DNA of 64,000 nt, taken from assembly GCF_015775515.1 (NCBI RefSeq), contig NZ_CP065383.1, positions 248,001 to 312,000 of the forward strand, written 5' to 3'. Origin of the DNA: Atribacter laminatus. GTDB lineage: Bacteria; Atribacterota; Atribacteria; Atribacterales; Atribacteraceae. The position numbers and the translations under genes are program-made. Under the pieces are notes generated by a model. That model saw only the letters and a list, made by a program, of their open reading frames with translations, did no database searches and had not been told where the DNA came from. This document shows positions 7,771 to 16,855 of this stretch, in pieces (position 1 is the first letter of the stretch; each line of letters starts with the position of its first letter).

Positions 7771-8745
7771 TTAAGAGTTCATCATTTTTGTAGTCCTGAT
7801 TATCCTGTCCACATCGGGGAGGGCTTCAGATTCAAGAGAAGCTGCAAAAGGAACTGGGACATCTGCAGCAGCAATTCTCCGAACCGGAGCATCCAAATAA
7901 TCAAAACATTCTTCCCCAATCGAAGCTGCGACTTCGGCTCCAAAACCCGAGCTCTTGCAGTCCTCTTCAATTGTTAGACACTTTCCTGTTTTCTGAACTG
8001 ATTGAAAAATTGTCTCTTTATCAATTGGAGAAAGGGTCTGCAGGTCAATAACCTCGACATCAATCCCTTCCTGAGCAAGCTGATCGGCTGCATCAAGAGC
8101 AACATGAACCATTCTCGAGTAGGATATGAAAGTTATATCCCGGCCTTTTTTCATCAGGTTAGCTTTTCCTAAGGGCAAAAGATATTCCTCTTCGGGTACA
8201 TCTCCTTTTTTCGAATAAAGTAATTTATGTTCAATAAAAACAACCGGATTCGGATTCCGAATTGAAGATTTGAGTAACCCTTTGGCATTATAAGGGGTTG
8301 AAGGCATTACAACCATTAAGCCGGGAATATAACAAAATAAATTCTCAAGGCTTTGTGAATGTTGTGCTGCGCTACCAGTTCCCCCTCCTCCCTGAGTTCG
8401 AAATACTGCTGGTACTTTTGCCTGCCCACCGGTCATATATCTGATTTTCGCAGCTTGATTGATAATTTGATCCATTGCAATCGTTGTAAAATCTATAAAC
8501 ATAAACTCTACAACGGGTTTCATATCTAACAAAGCTGCTCCAACAGCAATTCCAGCTATTCCGGCTTCGGAAAGTGGACTATTTCTCACCCTTTCAGAAC
8601 CAAATTCTTTTACTAAGTTTTTGGTTACTCCAAAAGCCCCACCGTGCAAACCAATATCTTCGCCCATAAGAAACACTTTTTCATCACGAATCATTTCTTC
8701 ACGAAGCGCTTCATTCAATGCTTGCGAAAAGGTAATTTCTCTCAT
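7771..8745 (-). CDS. 2-oxoacid (acetoin/pyruvate-type) dehydrogenase E1 component, beta subunit
   Basis: 324 residues, full length. It begins MREITFSQALNEALREEM, with MGEDIGLHGGAFGVT, RVRNSPLSEAGIAG and EFMFIDFTTIAMDQI as the conserved E1 beta/transketolase-C signatures. EEDCKSSGFGAEVAA belongs to the C-terminal domain. Its ATG overlaps the stop of the alpha gene (ATGA), so the subunits are translationally coupled. Family members are AcoB, PdhB and BkdB; sequence alone does not separate them here. No E2 or E3 gene follows within the window. Confidence 0.92.
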   Translation of the reverse strand: MREITFSQALNEALREEMIRDEKVFLMGEDIGLHGGAFGVTKNLVKEFGSERVRNSPLSEAGIAGIAVGAALLDMKPVVEFMFIDFTTIAMDQIINQAAKIRYMTGGQAKVPAVFRTQGGGGTGSAAQHSQSLENLFCYIPGLMVVMPSTPYNAKGLLKSSIRNPNPVVFIEHKLLYSKKGDVPEEEYLLPLGKANLMKKGRDITFISYSRMVHVALDAADQLAQEGIDVEVIDLQTLSPIDKETIFQSVQKTGKCLTIEEDCKSSGFGAEVAASIGEECFDYLDAPVRRIAAADVPVPFAASLESEALPDVDRIIRTTKMMNS

Positions 8746-9722
8746 AGTTCTCCTTCTTTCACAAAAATATCGGTTAGTAATTCTTCTTTTGGCGGCTCCG
8801 GACTATCAAAAGCGAATTGAACCGCCTGATCAATTTCTTTTCGTATTTGGCTTCTCATTTGGTCAATGATATCCTGAGTTAAAATATTTCGGTCAAGTAA
8901 ATCTCTTTCCATTCTTAACAGCGGATCTTTTTGCTTCCACTGTTCCACTTCTTTACTGGATCGGTAAACTTCAGGATCTCCAATATCATGACCTTCGTGT
9001 CGATAGGTTTTAGCCTCGATTAATATCGGTCCACCATTTTGCCGGATCTTTTCTACCGCTGTTTTTGTCGTCTCATAAACCTGGAAAAAGTCGTTACCAT
9101 CGATGGTTATTCCTGAAAATCCATACCCTTCAGCTCTTTTTGCAATATCATCCAATCGACAAACATCACGGATACAGGTACTAATGCCATAAAGATTGTT
9201 TTCGCAAATAAATAAAACTGGAAGCTTCCAGATTGAAGCCATGTTCATCGCCTCATGAACCGAACCTTGATTGGTAGCAGCATCGCCAAAGAAACAGGCA
9301 ACTATTTGGTTACTTTTTTGAAGATGAAGTGCATATCCGGCACCAACGGCAATGGGTGTTCCAGCGCCGACTATCCCGTTAGCTCCTAATATCCCCAAGC
9401 TCATATCGGTAATATGCATTGATCCGCCCTTCCCTTTGCAATAACCGGTGCTTTTCCCCAATAGCTCAGCCATCATTTTTTTAACATCGCCACCTTTAGC
9501 GATACAATGTCCGTGGCCACGATGGGTACTGGTTATATAATCATCTTTTTGAAGTGCCGAACATACTCCAACTGCAATAGCCTCTTCTCCTAAATACAAA
9601 TGAACTGGTCCACGAATATAGTTTTTAAGAAATAAATCGAGGACTTTAGATTCAAATAATCGTATTCGAAGCATATTTCGATAGGCATCGATATAAAGTT
9701 TTTCTTCCTTAGATAATGACAC
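8742..9722 (-). CDS. 2-oxoacid (acetoin/pyruvate-type) dehydrogenase E1 component, alpha subunit
   Basis: 326 residues. The thiamine-diphosphate/Mg motif runs from GDAATNQG (146-153) to ENN (174-176). STHRGHGHCIAKGG and TGYCKGKGGSMHI are typical of AcoA/PdhA. It oxidatively decarboxylates a 2-oxoacid or cleaves acetoin, normally passing the acyl group to an E2 lipoyl protein. The alpha-beta pair overlaps by 4 bp. The pair lacks E2/E3 neighbours, so it must use proteins encoded elsewhere or act in another reaction. Confidence 0.92.
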   Translation of the reverse strand: MSLSKEEKLYIDAYRNMLRIRLFESKVLDLFLKNYIRGPVHLYLGEEAIAVGVCSALQKDDYITSTHRGHGHCIAKGGDVKKMMAELLGKSTGYCKGKGGSMHITDMSLGILGANGIVGAGTPIAVGAGYALHLQKSNQIVACFFGDAATNQGSVHEAMNMASIWKLPVLFICENNLYGISTCIRDVCRLDDIAKRAEGYGFSGITIDGNDFFQVYETTKTAVEKIRQNGGPILIEAKTYRHEGHDIGDPEVYRSSKEVEQWKQKDPLLRMERDLLDRNILTQDIIDQMRSQIRKEIDQAVQFAFDSPEPPKEELLTDIFVKEGEL

Positions 9723-10633
9723 AATAAAGCCTCCCCAGGTAATTTTCTTTCCTAGAATACAATTTCAACCAAATTCCCTTTATATCCATCTCTCCCTTTG
9801 GATAAAGGGAGATAGTTCGGGAATCGATTCGTTACCATTAAATTCAAATCCCCCTTGCCCTCTTTTCTAAAGGAGAAGGTTGATTCTTTAGTATATTTTC
9901 ATTGTCATCCGATGCTGCTAGGCAGCATGAAGGTCTATCCTGAAAATACCATCTTATAAACTCCCCCATTGAGGGGGGATAAAGGGGGGTGTGCCTTTAA
10001 TCGGTCATCCTGAGCCCTCGCTTTTTGAGGGCGTGAGGATCTCATCTTTTAAGTTTTTTCTTCATAAATACTTTAAATGATGAGATTCTTACGTCGTCCG
10101 GCAAAAACACCGGACTCCTCAGAATGACTAAGTGGATGGTAGAGATTGCCACGTCGCACAAGACGCTCCTCGCAATGACGGAGCGGGCGGGTGAGATTGC
10201 CACGTCGCATAGGACGCTCCTCGCAATGACGGAGCAGAAAAAAACTCAAATCTCCCTACCCCTTTGCTAAGGGGGGGGAGATTGGTTCTTGAGTATATAT
10301 TTTCATCCTCATTTGATGTTGCAAAGCAACATAAGGGCTACCCTGAAAAATCACGGGCATGATAAATCAAGCCCCTACCAAAGAATATAACATTGCAGGG
10401 CACAATGTATTGTGCCCATTCTTTAATTCATGTAGCGACATGCCATGGCATGTCGAATCTTGGTTTTTCATCCTCATCTGGTACTGTTAGGCAGCATGAC
10501 CGTCTATCCAATAAAATAGTGAGAAGCGAATTGTCTAAATTTCCCTCTTATCCCAAATTTCTCCCATCAGGGGAGAAGGAACTCTGAATCATCATTGCGA
10601 TAGGCAAAACGAGATAGCAATTGCCTCATTAAA
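9723..10633. repeat. Intergenic island of palindromic repeats
   Basis: 911 bp without a credible gene. It holds at least three hairpin units with TTTTCATCC... and ...TATCC(TGAAAA) ends (about 9897-9946, 10300-10349, 10465-10510) and two tandem GATTGCCACGTCGCA...CTCCTCGCAATGAC units (about 10143-10180 and 10195-10232). It also holds the perfect palindromes GGGCACAATGTATTGTGCCC (10398-10417) and GACATGCCATGGCATGTC (10437-10454), and CCCC/GGGG hairpins around 9963-9990 and 10250-10285. A 246-bp part recurs almost exactly near 41145. The plus-strand frame 10393-10587 is an artefact of these repeats. Confidence 0.75.
9934..10179. repeat. Long dispersed repeat, copy 1
   Basis: Bases 9934-10179 match 41145-41390 over 246 bp. 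By eye I find one substitution (C at 9961, T at 41172). Both copies lie in gene-free gaps in the same orientation, 31,211 bp apart. The unit contains a CCTGAGCCCTCGC...GAGGGCGTGAGGATC hairpin and a GTCCGGCAAAAACACCGGAC hairpin but no ORF, so it is a non-coding, possibly MITE-like or composite element. Confidence 0.85.
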
Positions 10634-11491
10634 CTATCCTTTAATGCCTGTCATCGATATTCCTTCTATAAATTTCCTTTGCAAAAATAAAAAGGCAATA
10701 ATAGTCGGTAAAGATGCGATAATAGATGTTGCCATGATTAAACCATACTCTCTTGCCTCCGCTCCCTCGCTCACTCCCGACATAACACTCGATAACCCGA
10801 CCGGCAAAGTTATCGAGCTATTACTTTGGGCAATAACCAAAGGCCAGAAAAAATTATTCCAAGAATTGGCTAAAGTTAAAATAACCAGCACGGTTATTGC
10901 CGGTATTGAGAGAGGAACAACAACCTTCCAGATCGTAGTCCATTGACTAGCTCCATCAATTTTGGCAGCTTCGTTCAGCTCTCTTGGGATACTTCTAAAA
11001 AACTGGGTAAGCAAAAATACCCCTATGGCTTCGGCTGCTTGAGGAAGGATAATCCCGGTTTTGGTATCGATGAGATTCATCCAACGGGTTAACTTATACA
11101 TAGGAACGGCTGTTGAATAAATGGGAACCATTATGGTAATAAGAACCAGAGCAAAAAGGAAATTTTTCCCTTTAAATTCCATTTTGGCAAAGGCATAAGC
11201 AATGAGGATATCACAAAATAAAGTTAGAACAAGAGTAAAGACCGCCGTTACTGCGCTGTTATTCAACCAATTAAACAAAGGCAATAACTCAAAAGCACGT
11301 TTATAATTGTCAAGGGTTAATGTATTTGGAATCCAACGTACTTGGCTTTCAAATACCTCCCATTTGGGCTTTAGGGATGTTGAAACCATCCACAAAGTGG
11401 GAGCCAGAGCAATAAGAATTAAAACAATCATGACCAAATAGAGAATTACTTTCATCGGTATCGGCGTAGATCTTTTAAGCTTTTCCTGCAA
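10634..11491 (-). CDS. Sugar ABC transporter permease, MalG/UgpE-type
   Basis: 285 residues with about six transmembrane segments. The cytoplasmic EAA loop reads ELNEAAKIDGASQWTTIWKVVVPLSIP, the contact site for the ATPase. It starts at a TTG (11491) with GAGGTG 8 nt upstream. It follows the MalF-type gene by 32 bp and is the last gene of the regulator-aldolase-binding protein-permease-permease operon. No ATPase gene is present, so a shared MsmX/MalK-like ATPase encoded elsewhere is expected. The substrate is a carbohydrate by family, exact sugar unknown. Confidence 0.9.
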   Translation of the reverse strand: MQEKLKRSTPIPMKVILYLVMIVLILIALAPTLWMVSTSLKPKWEVFESQVRWIPNTLTLDNYKRAFELLPLFNWLNNSAVTAVFTLVLTLFCDILIAYAFAKMEFKGKNFLFALVLITIMVPIYSTAVPMYKLTRWMNLIDTKTGIILPQAAEAIGVFLLTQFFRSIPRELNEAAKIDGASQWTTIWKVVVPLSIPAITVLVILTLANSWNNFFWPLVIAQSNSSITLPVGLSSVMSGVSEGAEAREYGLIMATSIIASLPTIIAFLFLQRKFIEGISMTGIKG

Positions 11492-11523
11492 CTGGGCTCA
11501 CCTCTTAATAAACATGATTAATA

Positions 11524-12423
11524 TTAACTCAAAGTCTGTTTATTCACCCTAAATATCCCCATTGAAATAAGGAAAATAACTATAAATAAAACAACACTAA
11601 TGGTTGAGGAATACCCTAATTTAAACAAACGAAAACCGTTAATGTAAAGATGTTGGACAAGAACCAGAGTGCTGTATCGTGGTCCTCCTCCGGTCATCGT
11701 ATAAACCTGACCAAAAACTTGTAAAGAATAAATGATGGTAGTAAGAACCACAAAAAAAGTAGTTGACCGAAGACAGGGAATAATAACATGAATTAATCTT
11801 CGAAAGGAGCCTGCTCCATCGATTTCGGCAGCTTCCATTAATTCTCGGGGAACATCTTGAAGCCCTGCCAGAAATATCACTGTATTGTATCCAATCGTCC
11901 ACCAGACCGAAGCCATTACAACTCCCAACATTGCTGTTGAAGATGAAGTGAGCCAGTAAATTGGTTCAATTTTTAATATCATTTGAAGATAATGGTTTAA
12001 AATTCCATAATTTCCTTCCAAAATCCATCTCCATAAAGCACCGACAACTGTAACCATTATGATATAAGGCATAAAAACTGCTGCCCGAGCTATAGCTCTC
12101 CCCCGGAGAGGTTTGTTTAAAAGCAAAGCAATAAAAAAACCTCCAATAACATTGATTGGCCCAACTAAGGCTAAATAGTAAAAGGTGTTTTTTAATGCAA
12201 TCCAAAAAAGCTTATCGGCAACTAAGCGGCTATAATTTTTAATCCCAACAAACTGCCCCGAACCAACTATATCAAGTTCGTATAAACTCACAAAAAAGTT
12301 CGAAACAATCGGGCCAAGTTTGAAGAGAAAAAATAAAGCAAAATAAGGAGCTAAATAAAGAAATGGAGATTCAACGATTTTCGACAGAACATTCTTCTTT
12401 TTAGATAAGGATTGATTATTCAT
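11524..12423 (-). CDS. Sugar ABC transporter permease, MalF/UgpA-type
   Basis: 299 residues with a cytoplasmic N-terminus, about six membrane segments, and the EAA loop ELMEAAEIDGAGSFRRLIHVIIPCL. It should pair with the MalG-type subunit just downstream to form the channel. The start is ATG 12423. The gene lies 160 bp after the binding-protein gene in the same operon. Family CUT1 importers usually take oligosaccharides, glycerol-phosphate or polyols. Confidence 0.9.
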   Translation of the reverse strand: MNNQSLSKKKNVLSKIVESPFLYLAPYFALFFLFKLGPIVSNFFVSLYELDIVGSGQFVGIKNYSRLVADKLFWIALKNTFYYLALVGPINVIGGFFIALLLNKPLRGRAIARAAVFMPYIIMVTVVGALWRWILEGNYGILNHYLQMILKIEPIYWLTSSSTAMLGVVMASVWWTIGYNTVIFLAGLQDVPRELMEAAEIDGAGSFRRLIHVIIPCLRSTTFFVVLTTIIYSLQVFGQVYTMTGGGPRYSTLVLVQHLYINGFRLFKLGYSSTISVVLFIVIFLISMGIFRVNKQTLS

Positions 12424-12583
12424 TTTTCATTCCTATACATTTTGTTAAAATCTCTCCTCCTATATAGGAAGAATGAAAACTAAATTTTTGTTTGGTCACT
12501 CTTATCTTAACATTATTGGGGGGCTGAAGAATATCCATTTCAACCCCCATAATCCATTTTAACTTAAATCAAATAACTCGCAT

Positions 12584-13831
12584 TTAAAAAATAGCATTTA
12601 TTTCGCTCACTGCTAAATCCAGAGCTTCCTTGGGATCTGCTTCATCCAACATTACCGCTAATATAGCATTGAGAACCGGCGACATGGTATTGTCAGCTCC
12701 AAAGCTGGCAGTTTGGACGACTAAGGGTTCAAAGTGAATGTTGTTAGCTTGTTCAATAAATACTTTGTAGTACTTATAATCGGGGAGATTTTTATAAGCT
12801 TCGCTTTGAATAACCGACAAAGACGCCGGTATTTGGCCTGAATTTCCCCAATCAACGCTGTGAGTCACGATATAGCTTAGCAGCTTAATAGTCGCTTCGA
12901 TTTTGGCTTGATCAGCACGTTTTGGAAGAGTTAAAGTATGTGATCCAGCCCAAACTGCTGGCTTTTCGAAAACTTGAGGGAACGGTGCAACAACTATATT
13001 TAGGTCTTTTTGCTCTTTGACTCCAGGAACCCACCATGGTCCTTCCATAAGATTGGCAACTTTCCCACTCAGAAAGTCCTTGTCGATATCGCTTTCATGT
13101 GGAGGAACCACTTGATATTTATAGCTCAAATCATGCATGAATTGGAGTGCCTTTACACCCTGATCGCTATTAAAAACAGCTTGGTTTTGTTCTTCATTCA
13201 AGAAAGCTCCGCCTTCTTGTTGGAATAACCAGCCATACCAATAGCGCATGGTATGAGAATGGTTGACGCCAATTGCTAAGCCGAAAACATCATCTTTGGT
13301 TGTTTTCTGCATCGAATCGATAAAAGATTCCATGGTATTCCAGGTTATATTGGGATCGATACCAGCAGCAGTATACATATCGGCATTTTTATAAACGGCC
13401 ATAGGATGGTAATCGAGTGGAATCCCGTATTGTTCCCCATCGTAAAATTGACCTTCCCAAACATTCAATGGGAAATCTTCTGCTTTAATATTATTGGAAA
13501 TAGCTATATCTTCAACATTCATTAACATTCCGCGAGTGGCAAATTGAGATATATCAGAGACATGCATAGCTAAAAGGTCTGGAGAAGCATTAGTTCCATA
13601 GGTCGTACTAAATTTTGTAAATACTTCCGTCCAAGGGGCAGTAAAAAATTCCACTTTAATATCTGGATTTTCTGCCATAAAATTATTAACAATTTTTTCC
13701 ATGCCAAATTTATCCGGTCCGGTCCATCCACCCCAAAACCGAATTGTTACTGGGTCGGCTGCCATAGCCACACTTCCTAATAGAAAAACTACCAAGATTC
13801 CAACTAAAAACATTTTCATTAAAGACTTCAT
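12584..13831 (-). CDS. Extracellular sugar-binding protein of ABC importer (family 1)
   Basis: 415 residues. The N-terminus (MKSLMKMFLVGILVVFLLGSVAMAA) is a signal peptide with likely cleavage after AMA. The mature part starts with VTIRFWGGWTGPD and has the two-lobe CUT1 binding-protein pattern (for example FEKPAVWAGSHTLTLPK). GGGAGG precedes ATG 13831. There is no lipobox Cys, so it is probably periplasmic rather than lipid-anchored, which would fit a diderm. It delivers substrate to the two permeases downstream. The nearby class II aldolase suggests a ketose, hexitol or amino-sugar-derived pathway. Confidence 0.9.
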   Translation of the reverse strand: MKSLMKMFLVGILVVFLLGSVAMAADPVTIRFWGGWTGPDKFGMEKIVNNFMAENPDIKVEFFTAPWTEVFTKFSTTYGTNASPDLLAMHVSDISQFATRGMLMNVEDIAISNNIKAEDFPLNVWEGQFYDGEQYGIPLDYHPMAVYKNADMYTAAGIDPNITWNTMESFIDSMQKTTKDDVFGLAIGVNHSHTMRYWYGWLFQQEGGAFLNEEQNQAVFNSDQGVKALQFMHDLSYKYQVVPPHESDIDKDFLSGKVANLMEGPWWVPGVKEQKDLNIVVAPFPQVFEKPAVWAGSHTLTLPKRADQAKIEATIKLLSYIVTHSVDWGNSGQIPASLSVIQSEAYKNLPDYKYYKVFIEQANNIHFEPLVVQTASFGADNTMSPVLNAILAVMLDEADPKEALDLAVSEINAIF

Positions 13832-13915
13832 GATCTTTTCCTCCCTTTATATTTTTTTTAGAAGTAAAATTATGAAATGTACTTTAAATTAAAAACACCT
13901 CCTCTTTTTTGGTAT

Positions 13916-14776
13916 TTACTGAAGAATGATAGAGCTTTTTAGAATATCCAACCAATTTTCAACAACTGTCACAATTGCATCTCTGGATTTTTCCATGACG
14001 GTTCTTGCTTCAACATAGGGATTTACCCCTTCATGAACTATGGTATCTACCAAAGTCCTTCTTAAATCAGTTCCCACGTTAACTTTTGCTACTCCTTCTT
14101 CGATGCAACGATGCACATCTTCAACCGGTATTCCCGAACCTCCATGAAGAACTAATGGTATTTTGGTTGCTTTCGATATTCGCTTCAATATATCAAAATG
14201 TATTTTTGGCTTCTTAACATAAACACCGTGAGCTGAACCAATTGATGGAGCTAAAGTATGAATTCCAGTTCTTAAAACGAAATCCCGAGCTGCTTCCGGA
14301 TCGGTAATCTTGAGTTGATCGTCCTTTTGGGTGGTTGATTCGAAAAATTCGCGAGTTCCTAAAATCACTCCCAACTCACCTTCAACAGGCACTCCAAACC
14401 ATTGGGCAATTTTTACTACCGATCGAGTTTTCTCAACATTTTCCTCATAGGGAAGCTGAGAGCCATCAAACATTATTGAAGAATAGCCACATCGCAAGCA
14501 TTTTTCCGCTAATTCAACCTGAGTACAATGATCCAAATGAAGGAGAAAGGGAATATCAAATTTCTTGGAATAAATTTTCATCAAGGATACGGCTAGTTCA
14601 GGGGGAAAATATTGAATGTCTACCTCTCCAGTCGCAATAATAACAGGAGATTTTTTCTTTAAAGCTGCTATGGTAACCGCATGGAACATTTCATTATTAA
14701 AAACATTAAAAGACCCTAAGGCAACTTTTTCTTGTTTTGCTTTCAAAATCAACTCTAAAGGTGAAAAATAAAGCAT
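13916..14776 (-). CDS. Class II ketose-bisphosphate aldolase (Fba/GatY/KbaY family)
   Basis: 286 residues. HLDHC (80-84) supplies the catalytic Asp82 and zinc ligand His83. VEGELG, SIGSAHGVY and VLHGGSGIP provide the remaining zinc ligands and the phosphate-binding loops; GGSG binds the substrate phosphate. It cleaves fructose- or tagatose-1,6-bisphosphate, or a related ketose phosphate, to dihydroxyacetone phosphate and an aldehyde. It lies between a SorC-type regulator and a sugar importer, so it probably serves that sugar rather than central glycolysis. Confidence 0.9.
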   Translation of the reverse strand: MLYFSPLELILKAKQEKVALGSFNVFNNEMFHAVTIAALKKKSPVIIATGEVDIQYFPPELAVSLMKIYSKKFDIPFLLHLDHCTQVELAEKCLRCGYSSIMFDGSQLPYEENVEKTRSVVKIAQWFGVPVEGELGVILGTREFFESTTQKDDQLKITDPEAARDFVLRTGIHTLAPSIGSAHGVYVKKPKIHFDILKRISKATKIPLVLHGGSGIPVEDVHRCIEEGVAKVNVGTDLRRTLVDTIVHEGVNPYVEARTVMEKSRDAIVTVVENWLDILKSSIILQ

Positions 14777-14810
14777 ACTTTCTCCTTTGTACTGAATTAG
14801 TTTTAGCTTA

Positions 14811-15776
14811 TTAAATTAGACTGATGATTTTTTTTACTGCTGACTCATCAGTTATCAATCCATTTATGTATCCACCATGCAAAGCTCCCAAAATTGCTTC
14901 TGCTTTATGTTCTCCACCAGCAATTGCCAAGGACAGTGAAGTTTGAGCTAATTGTTCTAAACTTATGCCGATTATTCTTGGGTTGGATTCAAAGTTGCAC
15001 TGCTGACCGAATTTATCAAAAAAACGTGAAAGAATATCTCCAACCGCATTGGAACGAAGTATTTCTCTTCGGTCTTCATCGGGCAAGTATTTAATATGCA
15101 GTAATGGTGGGTTGGATGGTTTTCTTGACTTGATTGAACCAATACCAATAATGGCGATATCTAATTCTTGCCATTTTCTTACTACTGATTGAATCCCACT
15201 ATCAGTAAATAGGGTTTCTTTAATTTTCTGCGATTCAACCAATGCCGGAGCATGAAGGGAGTGGCTTATACCACCTAACTTTCTTTGTAAAGCCCGTATT
15301 ATTTCATTCACCTGAAAATACTGTTCTGCTTCACCCAAACCTCCAATCATTGGGATCCAAGAAGGCTGCAAAAAGGTAAGATTCTCATCAGAAAATTCAT
15401 TAATAAAGGCATAAATACTTTTTCCCCACCCTATTCCAATTTTTTTATTCGGTCCAATATAATTCATAAAAACTCGTAGTGCTCTTTTGGCTAAATTTTT
15501 ATATAAAAGAGGGCTTTCAGGATCGCTGTTTGGAACAATTTCTAAAATTTTGAGCGGGAAAAAAGACATCAGTTTTTTACTCAAATCTTGATAAGTCGAT
15601 TCTGAAGGGTCAATAACTCGAATTTGGACAATACCCAACTCATGGCCTTCTTGTATGAGTCGCACAATTTTTGTTCGCGACATTTTAAGTGATTCGGCAA
15701 TTTCTTGTTGTGTCATTTTTTGTTCATAGTACATTCTGCAAACTTGAACGATGAGGGATTGATTATCCAAATCCAT
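14811..15776 (-). CDS. SorC/DeoR-type sugar-responsive transcriptional regulator
   Basis: 321 residues. An N-terminal helix-turn-helix (QQEIAESLKMSRTKIVRLIQEGHELGIV, about 23-50) is followed by the SorC sugar-binding domain with GIGWGKSIYAFI, IGIGSIKS and the C-terminal LAIAGGEHKAEAILGALHGGYINGLITDE signature. It is first in the operon with the aldolase and ABC importer and would respond to a phosphorylated sugar. AGGG lies 9 nt before ATG 15776. A promoter and repeated ACATNTGT half-sites lie about 60-105 bp upstream, consistent with self-regulation. Confidence 0.9.
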   Translation of the reverse strand: MDLDNQSLIVQVCRMYYEQKMTQQEIAESLKMSRTKIVRLIQEGHELGIVQIRVIDPSESTYQDLSKKLMSFFPLKILEIVPNSDPESPLLYKNLAKRALRVFMNYIGPNKKIGIGWGKSIYAFINEFSDENLTFLQPSWIPMIGGLGEAEQYFQVNEIIRALQRKLGGISHSLHAPALVESQKIKETLFTDSGIQSVVRKWQELDIAIIGIGSIKSRKPSNPPLLHIKYLPDEDRREILRSNAVGDILSRFFDKFGQQCNFESNPRIIGISLEQLAQTSLSLAIAGGEHKAEAILGALHGGYINGLITDESAVKKIISLI

Positions 15777-15837
15777 ACTTCAACACCCTTTAATAAAATG
15801 AATTTAAATTCTGACCCTCCAAAAAAACCTTAAAAAT

Positions 15838-15881
15838 ATTATACATTTGTTCTCAACATATGTCTATATTAAGACAAATGT
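15838..15881 (-). promoter_or_regulatory. Promoter and repeated operator half-sites of the SorC-regulated operon
   Basis: On the minus strand, -35 TAGACA (15861-15866), a 17-bp spacer, and -10 TATAAT (15838-15843). The promoter overlaps three ACATNTGT-type sites: ACATTTGT (15843-15850), ACATATGT (15856-15863) and the inverted ACAAATGT (15874-15881). The outer two form an inverted repeat with centres 31 bp apart, about three helical turns. This fits binding by a tetrameric SorC-family protein. Confidence 0.65.
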
Positions 15882-16232
15882 TCACTATTCTGAGGGTCAG
15901 GTCTTGATTCTTGAACTTATAACCAGTAATGGCATTGAAGAATCGAGAAAGTAGGCGATTGGGAAAAAGAAAGAATGAGGTCCTCACGCCCTCAAATTGC
16001 GAGGGCTCAGGATGTCGGATTAAAAAATTCATTTGATGGTATTTTCAGGAAAGATCCTATGCCACTTATTTTTAACCAAACGAAAATGAAAAATATTTAT
16101 TCAAGAATCGATAATTCCCACCTTTTTTTAGCAAAGAGAGAGGAAAAAAGAGGAGAAATTCTCTTCTACCAGGGGGAGAGGAAAAGAAGTAAAGTGCTCT
16201 CCCATCGAAGAAGAGGACGGACCTCCCCTCCT
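15882..16232. repeat. Gene-free segment with inverted copies of the dispersed repeats
   Basis: Bases 15975-16017 (GAGGTCCTCACGCCCTC...GAGGGCTCAGGATG) are an inverted copy of the CCTGAGCCCTCGC hairpin found at about 10010 and 41220. Bases 16035-16056 hold an inverted GGTATTTTCAGGA. A CTACCAGGGGGAGAGG unit lies near 16170. The 98-residue plus-strand frame at 15975-16271 crosses these repeats and the end of the next gene, and is not credible. Confidence 0.55.
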
Positions 16233-16772
16233 CTATTTGCTCAGACTATGGATGTAAAATCCGCTAAATAAGGAGATGACTCCAAACAACAAAGCATATA
16301 TTCCTACATATGATACGATAAGAAGAACTCCCAGCAGAGGACGAGACACGACAATAATACCAAATAAAATTGAAACGATACCATTGAGAATGATTAACCA
16401 TTTTCCAGTATTGGGAAGAATTCGATAAAACTGAATAACATTGATAATTTGAAAAATACCAATAAATAACATCCAAAATCCAATGAGAAGCGTAATAACC
16501 AATGCCGACATTCCGGGCATTGAGATCACCAAAATCCCGATTATAATACTCATTATTCCTTCCAGAATGAGCGGCCATCCTCCTTTGGTTCTCATCGCTT
16601 GGATGATTACCATTATTCCACCAATAATAGCTACTAAACCGATTAACCGAAGAAAAGCCACCACGCTAATTGCCGGCCAAGCTAAAATCATCAAGCCAAT
16701 TATTATTGCTATAATCCCTCTCCAAACCAAAGAACTCCAGCTACCGGTAAATACTTTTTGTTCAAATAACAT
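16233..16772 (-). CDS. HdeD/DUF308-family membrane protein
   Basis: 179 residues, almost wholly hydrophobic, with six predicted membrane helices in the two-fold repeat pattern of DUF308 (WRGIIAIIIGLMILAWP, then LEGIMSIIIGILVISMPG, then LNGIVSILFGIIVVSRP). E. coli HdeD is an acid-resistance membrane protein of unclear mechanism. AAGGAGG precedes ATG 16772. It lies downstream of the DUF72 gene, 83 bp away, and may be a separate transcript. Confidence 0.88.
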   Translation of the reverse strand: MLFEQKVFTGSWSSLVWRGIIAIIIGLMILAWPAISVVAFLRLIGLVAIIGGIMVIIQAMRTKGGWPLILEGIMSIIIGILVISMPGMSALVITLLIGFWMLFIGIFQIINVIQFYRILPNTGKWLIILNGIVSILFGIIVVSRPLLGVLLIVSYVGIYALLFGVISLFSGFYIHSLSK

Positions 16773-16855
16773 TGCTTTAACCTCCTTGATTTTCCCTCAT
16801 TTGATAGAATGAACTCATTAAATATGATATCGGTATTTGTATTGAAAAATTTAAT

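Noticed and set aside
10393-10587. 64-residue plus-strand frame
   Set aside because: It overlaps the palindromes at 10398-10454 and other repeats and lacks a start signal.
9723-10633. Possible CRISPR array
   Set aside because: Repeats are of several unrelated types with irregular spacing and no spacer pattern; no cas gene is nearby.
15975-16271. 98-residue plus-strand frame
   Set aside because: It runs through inverted repeat units and into the end of the HdeD gene, with no ribosome site or known domain.
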